DNA of 64,000 nt, from contig NC_059304.1 of NCBI RefSeq assembly GCF_017591435.1, forward strand, positions 25,598,826 to 25,662,825, in the 5' to 3' direction. Made by a program: the position numbers and the translations under genes. This DNA comes from Portunus trituberculatus (lineage: Eukaryota; Arthropoda; Malacostraca; Decapoda; Portunidae). Below are positions 59,151 to 64,000 of the stretch, in pieces. Position 1 is the first letter of the stretch, and each line of letters opens with the position of its first letter. The notes under the pieces are model-generated. The model made no database searches. It was not told where the DNA came from and worked only from the letters and a program-made list of their open reading frames with translations.

Positions 59151-62100
59151 TAAAATTGAAATTAAAGTCTCAGGTGGCAGCTGAGGCCTTGCTGAGGAGG
59201 GCTTGGAAACTTAAGGACTCTGAGGAAACCAAAACAATTTACATAAGAAATATGTCACAGGATGAATGAATGAAAATGAAAGAGCTTGTAACTGAAGTGA
59301 GAGAGAGTAATGACGAAAGAACAGATGAGGAAAAGACCAAGTTTTTTTTGGAGGATGAGAAATGGGAGACTAAAGAAGTGGTGGATAAGACAGACAGAAT
59401 AGACATTACACTGACAGAAACATGGAAGAAGAGACTAGGAATAGAATTCAAGTGACTTACACGAATATAGATGGATTTTAGTCTAAGAGGCTAGAATGTA
59501 TGGATTACCTAAGAAATAACGAACCGGACATAATGTGTGTAGTGGAAACAAAGCTAAGGCCCGAAATAAAGCTAGATTGGTTTGTTGTAAAACACTACAA
59601 AGTATGGAGAAATGATAGAAAAAATAAAGGAGGTGGTGGTATAATGGTTCTTACTAAGGAAGATCTGATAGTGAAGGAGGTGAACTATAGTAAGAGAAAT
59701 GAGGAAGTGATAAGTATGCTTATAACAGATGGCAAGAGGGACATTAATATTATAACAGTATACATACCACCCAGAACCAGTGCTTGGGAATATGAACAGT
59801 ACCAAATGGTGATGAGAAATACTCTAGACAGAATGAAGCAAGAACTCATCAGAAAGGATAGAGTGATGATAGTTGGAGACTTTAATTGTAAAGAAATAGT
59901 GTGGGAAGACTACGAAGTGGTGAACGGTGGTGAGTGGGCAGAGGAATTGTTAAAGGTAGCAACAAATAACTTTATGACACAGTGGGTGAGATCACCAACA
60001 AGGTGCAGGGGACAAGATGTTGCAGCAAGGTTGGCTTTGGTATTTACCAGGGGCATCTCTCTAAAAGAGGAAATTGAACATGAATGTCCCTTGGGGAAAA
60101 GCGACCATGATGTCCTAAGCTTTGAGCTGGATACGGAATTAAGCACGAATAAGATTGTGGAACACAGGGAGGAAAAATAAAATTTTATTAGGGCAAATTA
60201 TAACCATATAAGGAGTTCTTTAATGAAATTGACTGGTCCGTGGTATACCAGGAAAGAGATATGCAATTGAAATACGATAAATTTATGGATTTGTATAACT
60301 CTGCTGTGAAAAAGTTTGTGCCATATCACAGAAAGAGGACTTTGAATAATAAACAGTGGTTTAATAGAAATTGTGAAGAAGCAAAAAGAACAAAGAAAAG
60401 GCATGGAAGAAACTTAAGAAAAACAGTGATGTATTATCAAGAGAAGTTTGAAAAACAGCAAGGAATAGATATATTGAAGTAAGGAGAACAGCATAAAAAG
60501 AATATGAACAGAGGGTGCTGGGAAACTGTGATAGTGACCCAAAATGTTTTACAAATTCATAAATGGAAAACTAAATATAAGGGAGGCAATAGAAAAGGTA
60601 AAAATGGGAAGAAGTATATGAGGATGCTAGAGATATAGCTGAAATTTTGAACGACAACTTTTGCAAAGTGTTTACAAAGGAGGAGCATTTTATGGGAGGA
60701 AGGCCTACGGAAATAAAGCAAATGCAGGACATCATGGTTACTAAGGAAGATGTAAGGAAAATTATAAGCAATCTGGATATTAATAAATCAATGGGGCCTG
60801 ATGGCATATCTGGGAGGTTGCTAAAAGAATGTAAGGATCAATTGTTGAACCCCGTATTTGATATTGTGGAAACCTCCATACGAACAGGATTAGTCCCGAA
60901 AGAGTGGAAAAGAGCTGACATTGTGCCTATATATAAGAATGGTAGTAGAATGGAACCGCTAAATTATAGACCAGTATCGTTGACTAGTATATTGTGCAAG
61001 GTATGTGAAGAAGTAATTAAAGCTAAGTGGAGTGAGTATCTAGAAAGTGAAAACATTCTGAGTGAAAGACAGTTTGGTTTCAGAAAAGGAAGATCGTGCG
61101 TATCCAATTTATTATGTTTTTATTCAAGAGTGACTGACATACTACAACATAGAGAGGGATGGGTGGATGCTATCTACCTGGACTTGAGAAAGGCCTTTGA
61201 TAAAGTACCACACAATAGACTGATGTGGAAACTAAAGAAGATTGGAGGAGTAAATGATAAACTAGCAAAATGGATGGAAAATTACTTAGTGGGAAGAGAA
61301 ATGAGAACAGTGGTGAGAGGAAGGAAGTCCGAGTGGAAGAAGGTAACCAGTGGAGTTCCACAAGGGTCAGTGCTTGGTCCCATCATGTTTTTGATTTATG
61401 TTAATGATATGCCAGTAGGAATTGACAGTTACATGAACATGTTTATGGACGATACTAAAATTATGAGGAGAGTAAAGAATGTGGAAGATTGTAACAAGTT
61501 ACAGGAAGATCTTGATAAAATATATGAGTGGAGTAAAGAGTGGCAGATGGAATTTAATATAGACAAGACCCATGTTATGAAAATGGGAAGAAGTAGATAC
61601 AGACCAAACTGGGATTACAGGCTGGGTGATGAGAAAATTAAAGAGACCAATGAGGAGAAAGACTTAGGAGTAACCGTGCAAAACACTTTGTCACCGGAGA
61701 AACACATTAACAAGATTTTTGGAAAACATATAACATGCTTCAAAATATTGGCCTTGCATTCCACTACCTAGATGAAGGAATGATGAAGAAGATATTATGT
61801 ACCTTAATAAGACCCCAGTTAGAATATGCAGCTTGTGTCTGGTCACCGCATATGAAGAAAAATGTGAAGAAGGTGGAAAGGGTACAGAGGCTGGCAACAA
61901 GGATGGTACCAGGACTCAGGGAGTTAGACTATGAGGAAAGGCTGAGGGAACTGGGGCTGTCCTCATTAGAAGAGAGAAGAACAAGAGGAGACATGATAAC
62001 TATGTATAAATTGGTGAACAAGATTGACATATTGGACAGAGAGTTGATAAAGGTGACCACAAGTAATCATTTCCGAGGACATGGAAAAAAATTAATAAAA

Positions 62101-62303
62101 GACATCTGTCTAAATGACGTGAGAAAATACAGTTCCTCGCATCGTAGTATTGATAAGTGGAGTAAACTGAGCAGTGATGTCGTTGACTCGGTGTGTCAAT
62201 CAGATGAAAAGAGAGATATGACAGGAGTGGACAAGGAGACAGGACACAGAGAGCTTAGCTCGAGCCCTGTAATACACAAATAGGTAAATACAAATAGGTA
62301 AAT
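59151..62303 (+). mobile_element. LINE copy N (subfamily 2), 5'-truncated in ORF1
   Basis: The match to copy D starts in ORF1 at TAAAATTGAAATTAAAGTCT and runs to the 3' end, which has two AAATAGGTAAATAC units, unlike D and K. It holds the longest uninterrupted RT frame in the window (60647-61771). Its left border is the DIRS block, not (AC)n. Confidence 0.92.
59440..62258 (+). pseudogene. LINE N ORF2, best-preserved endonuclease and RT of subfamily 2
   Basis: The endonuclease (59500-60179) reads CVVETKLRPEIKLDWFVVKH, VYIPPRTSAWEYEQYQMV, IVGDFNCKEIVWEDYE and GKSDHDVLSFELD. It has RLALVFT where other copies have RLDLVFT. After breaks near 60180, 60480 and 60600 the RT runs open for 374 codons: NKSMGPDGISGRLLKECKDQ, NYRPVSLTSILCKVCEEV, RQFGFRKGRSCVSNLLCFYS, YLDLRKAFDKVPHNR, SGVPQGSVLGPIMFLIYVND and MFMDDTKIM (FADD changed to FMDD). 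A break near 61730 precedes the C-terminal domain, which ends at a TAG at 62256-62258. Confidence 0.9.
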
Positions 62304-62325
62304 ACACACACACACACACACACAC
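62304..62325. repeat. (AC)n between LINE N and the SINE
   Basis: Perfect AC tract. The tRNA-like head of the SINE starts immediately after it. Confidence 0.96.
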
Positions 62326-62616
62326 GCGCCCGGTAGCTCAGTGGTTAGAGCGCTGGCTTCACAAGCCAGAGGACCAGGTTTCCATTCCCTGGCCGGGTGG
62401 AGATATTTGGGTGTGTCTCCTTTCATGTGTAGCCCCTGTTCACCTAGCAGTGAGTAGGTACGGGATGTAAATCAAGGAGTTGTGACCTTGTTGTCCCGGT
62501 GTGTGATGTGTGCCTGGTCTCAGGTCTATCCGAAGATCGGAAATAATGAGCTCTGAGCTCGTTCCGTAGGGTAACGTCTGGCTGTCTCGTCAGAGACTGC
62601 AGCAGATCAAACAGTG

Positions 62617-62618
<2 letters not shown>
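62326..62618 (+). mobile_element. tRNA-derived SINE (Val-CAC-like head) between (AC)n tracts
   Basis: The head folds as a tRNA: acceptor CGCCCGG, A box TAGCTCAGTGG, and an anticodon arm CTGGC-TTCACAA-GCCAG with anticodon CAC. A degenerate B box follows (GGTTTCCATTCC against the usual GGTTCGANTCC). A body of about 215 bp follows with TGTAGCCCCTGTTCACC and GATCGGAAATAATGAGC, ending CAAACAGTGAAAC before (AC)n. RNA polymerase III would transcribe such an element from the A and B boxes. Same orientation as the LINEs. From memory the body resembles a SINE common in crabs. Confidence 0.85.

Positions 62619-62676
<58 letters not shown>
62619..62676. repeat. (AC)n between the SINE and LINE O
   Basis: 58-bp perfect AC tract at the SINE 3' end, followed directly by truncated copy O. 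Confidence 0.98.
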
Positions 62677-62678
<2 letters not shown>

Positions 62679-63700
62679 TGGAGTGGATGAGAAATTATTT
62701 GACAGGTAGAGAAATGAGGACGGTAGTGAAGGGAGTGAAGTCAGAGTGGAGTAAGGTAACAAGTGGAGTTCCCCAAGGTTTGGTGCTTGGTCCCATCATG
62801 TTCCTGATCTATATAAATGACATGCCAGAGGGAGTGAGAAGTTATGTGAATATGTTTGCAGATGATGCAAAGATTATGAGGAGAGTGAGGAATATGCATG
62901 ACTGTAATATACTGCAGAAGGACTTGGACAAAATATATGAATGGAGCAGGACGTGGCAAATGGAATTCAATACCAACAAAAGCTGTGTAATGAGAATGGG
63001 TAGAAGTAAATATAGACCATATAAAGACTACCAGCTGGGGAGGAAGACTGTAATTGAAGTCAGTGAAGAAAAAGACTTGGGAGTGACTGTACAGAGTAAT
63101 CTGTCTCCAGAAAAGCACATTAATAGAATATTTGGAAAAACGTACAGCATGCTCCAAAGTATAGGATGGGCATTTAATTACATGGACGGGAACATGGTAA
63201 AGAAAATATTGACCACCCTGATTAGGCCACAGTTGGAATATGCATCAGTAATTTGGTCACCATACATGAAGAAACATGTCAAGAAACTGGAAAGAGGTTA
63301 GCAACAAGAATGATACCAGACTTTAAGGAGGTACCGTATGAGGAGAGGTTAAATAGGCTGGAATTAAGCATGTTGGAAGAAAGAAGAGTCAGAGGGGATA
63401 TGATAACAATGTTCAAAATAGTACATGGAGTGGACATATTGGATAGGGAGAACCTGATCATAATGGCATCCAGTAATTACCTAAGAGGACACCCAAAGAA
63501 AATACTGAAGGACTCCTGCACGAGTGACATCAAGAAGTATAGCTTCCCGTACCGGAGCATTGATGCATGGAACAAACTGAGCGTGGATGTGGTGTGTGTG
63601 GCGAGTGTCAGTCAAATGAAGGAAAAATTGGACAAGTGTGGACAAAGAGACAGGACATAGAGAGCTATGGCTCGGGCCCTGTAATCACAAATAGGTAAAT
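62677..63700 (+). mobile_element. LINE copy O, 5'-truncated, most intact 3' third
   Basis: The copy begins just before the RT VPQGS motif and is related to the D/K/N group but distinct. The 3' UTR is GGGCCCTGTAATCACAAATA then GGTAAATAC into (AC)n. It is the last LINE of array 2. Confidence 0.9.
62678..63660 (+). pseudogene. LINE O ORF2 fragment (RT active site to C-terminus)
   Basis: The frame is open from 62678 to about 63300: SGVPQGLVLGPIMFLIYIND, NMFADDAKIMRRV with both active-site aspartates, LQKDLDKIYEWSRTWQMEFN, DLGVTVQSNLSPEKHINRIF and RPQLEYASVIWSPYMKKHVK. A loss of about ten bases near 63297 (GAAAGAGGTTAGCAACAAGA where other copies have a VQR stretch) shifts the frame. The rest reads LEERRVRGDMITMFKIVHGV and SFPYRSIDAWNKLSVDVV to a TAG at 63658-63660. 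Confidence 0.87.
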
Positions 63701-63712
63701 ACACACACACAC
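63701..63712. repeat. (AC)n, right border of array 2
   Basis: Short AC tract after copy O; unique AT-rich sequence starts CTTCATGCCACC. From 63713 to 64000 I see no gene, exon or repeat. Confidence 0.9.
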
Positions 63713-64000
63713 CTTCATGCCACCGAACCTTTTTTTTTCCTTACAGTGTAAATGCTTCTTTGTTTTGTGGTTTTGTGATTTAGCGAAGGACTTCTATATA
63801 TTATTTATCATTGTGATTTGTTAGAAGATTACTCTAATATTGCATAAAATGCCATATTGAATGATTTTTGTATTGATATTTATCGGGCATGGAACGGATT
63901 AATTTGATTTTCATCGTTTTAAATGGAAAAATTTACTTTGAGATAGGAGTGTTTCAGGATACGAGGTATGCTGTGAAATGAGTTAAACTTGTAATCTGAG

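Larger units (their letters stand above)
42231..64000 (+). other. RIC1: RIC1 intron, at least 21.8 kb, continuing past the window
   Basis: It starts with GTAAGA at 42231. No later RIC1 exon is recognisable to the end of the window. It contains two inverted-repeat elements, LINE array 2, the SINE and the DIRS pair. All AC-associated LINEs lie in sense orientation to the gene. Confidence 0.65.

Noticed and set aside
62326..62400. Functional tRNA-Val(CAC) gene
   Set aside because: The B box is degenerate, the head continues into a 215-bp SINE body, and AC tracts flank it. It is the tRNA-like head of a SINE.

Overview
This is eukaryotic nuclear DNA, almost certainly arthropod and most likely a decapod crustacean, perhaps a brachyuran crab. 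The evidence is very long introns, abundant (AC)n microsatellites, CR1/L2-type LINEs, and a tRNA-derived SINE (62326-62618) and a dispersed repeat (797-1211) that I associate from memory with crab genomes. There are no prokaryotic genes. The only host gene I can support is on the + strand: three exons (1438-1710, 29715-29811, 41986-42230) whose joined reading frame matches the N-terminal beta-propeller part of RIC1, the partner subunit of the RAB6A guanine-nucleotide exchange complex. The splice phases agree (0, then 1, then 0). The introns are about 28.0 kb, 12.2 kb and at least 21.8 kb, and mobile DNA fills most of them.

Two blocks dominate: 2676-24374 in the first intron and 44704-63712 in the third. 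Each is a head-to-tail chain of CR1/L2-like non-LTR retrotransposons (copies B-H and I-O below), all on the + strand. Nearly every copy begins directly after an (AC)n tract and ends with a conserved TAGGTAAATAC-type terminus that runs into another (AC)n tract, where the next copy starts. Copy A at the left edge has the same layout but lies between (CT)n tracts. A SINE sits between two (AC)n tracts in the second chain. I read this as insertion into dinucleotide microsatellites: each new copy leaves microsatellite on both sides and so renews the target. Several subfamilies are mixed: B, C, G, L; D, K, N with relatives I and O; F, J; H, M; E; A. Where complete, a copy has a 214-283 nt 5' leader, ORF1 (coiled coil plus RNA-binding-like region), ORF2 (AP-type endonuclease plus reverse transcriptase) and a 3' UTR of a few tens of bases. 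Every copy is broken by truncation, stops or frameshifts.

The rest is a museum of other elements. There is an RTE-type LINE pseudogene (25879-29240, - strand). A pogo/Tigger-like inverted-repeat element (30787-35405) was split by a Ty3/gypsy LTR element (31227-34559, - strand, most of pol deleted). Several TA-flanked inverted-repeat elements follow (35410-36483, 36843-37615, 42500-43806, and 43885-44703, which LINE copy I truncates). A pseudogene for a PIN-like plus CXC cysteine-rich protein lies at 38555-39890 (- strand), and a gypsy protease fragment at 40842-41259 (- strand). An inverted pair of DIRS-like retroelement fragments (55043-59143) forms a hairpin with arms of about 1.7-1.8 kb.

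Coordinates of decayed elements are read by eye and may be off by a few bases to tens of bases. Clade names come from motif recognition, not database search.
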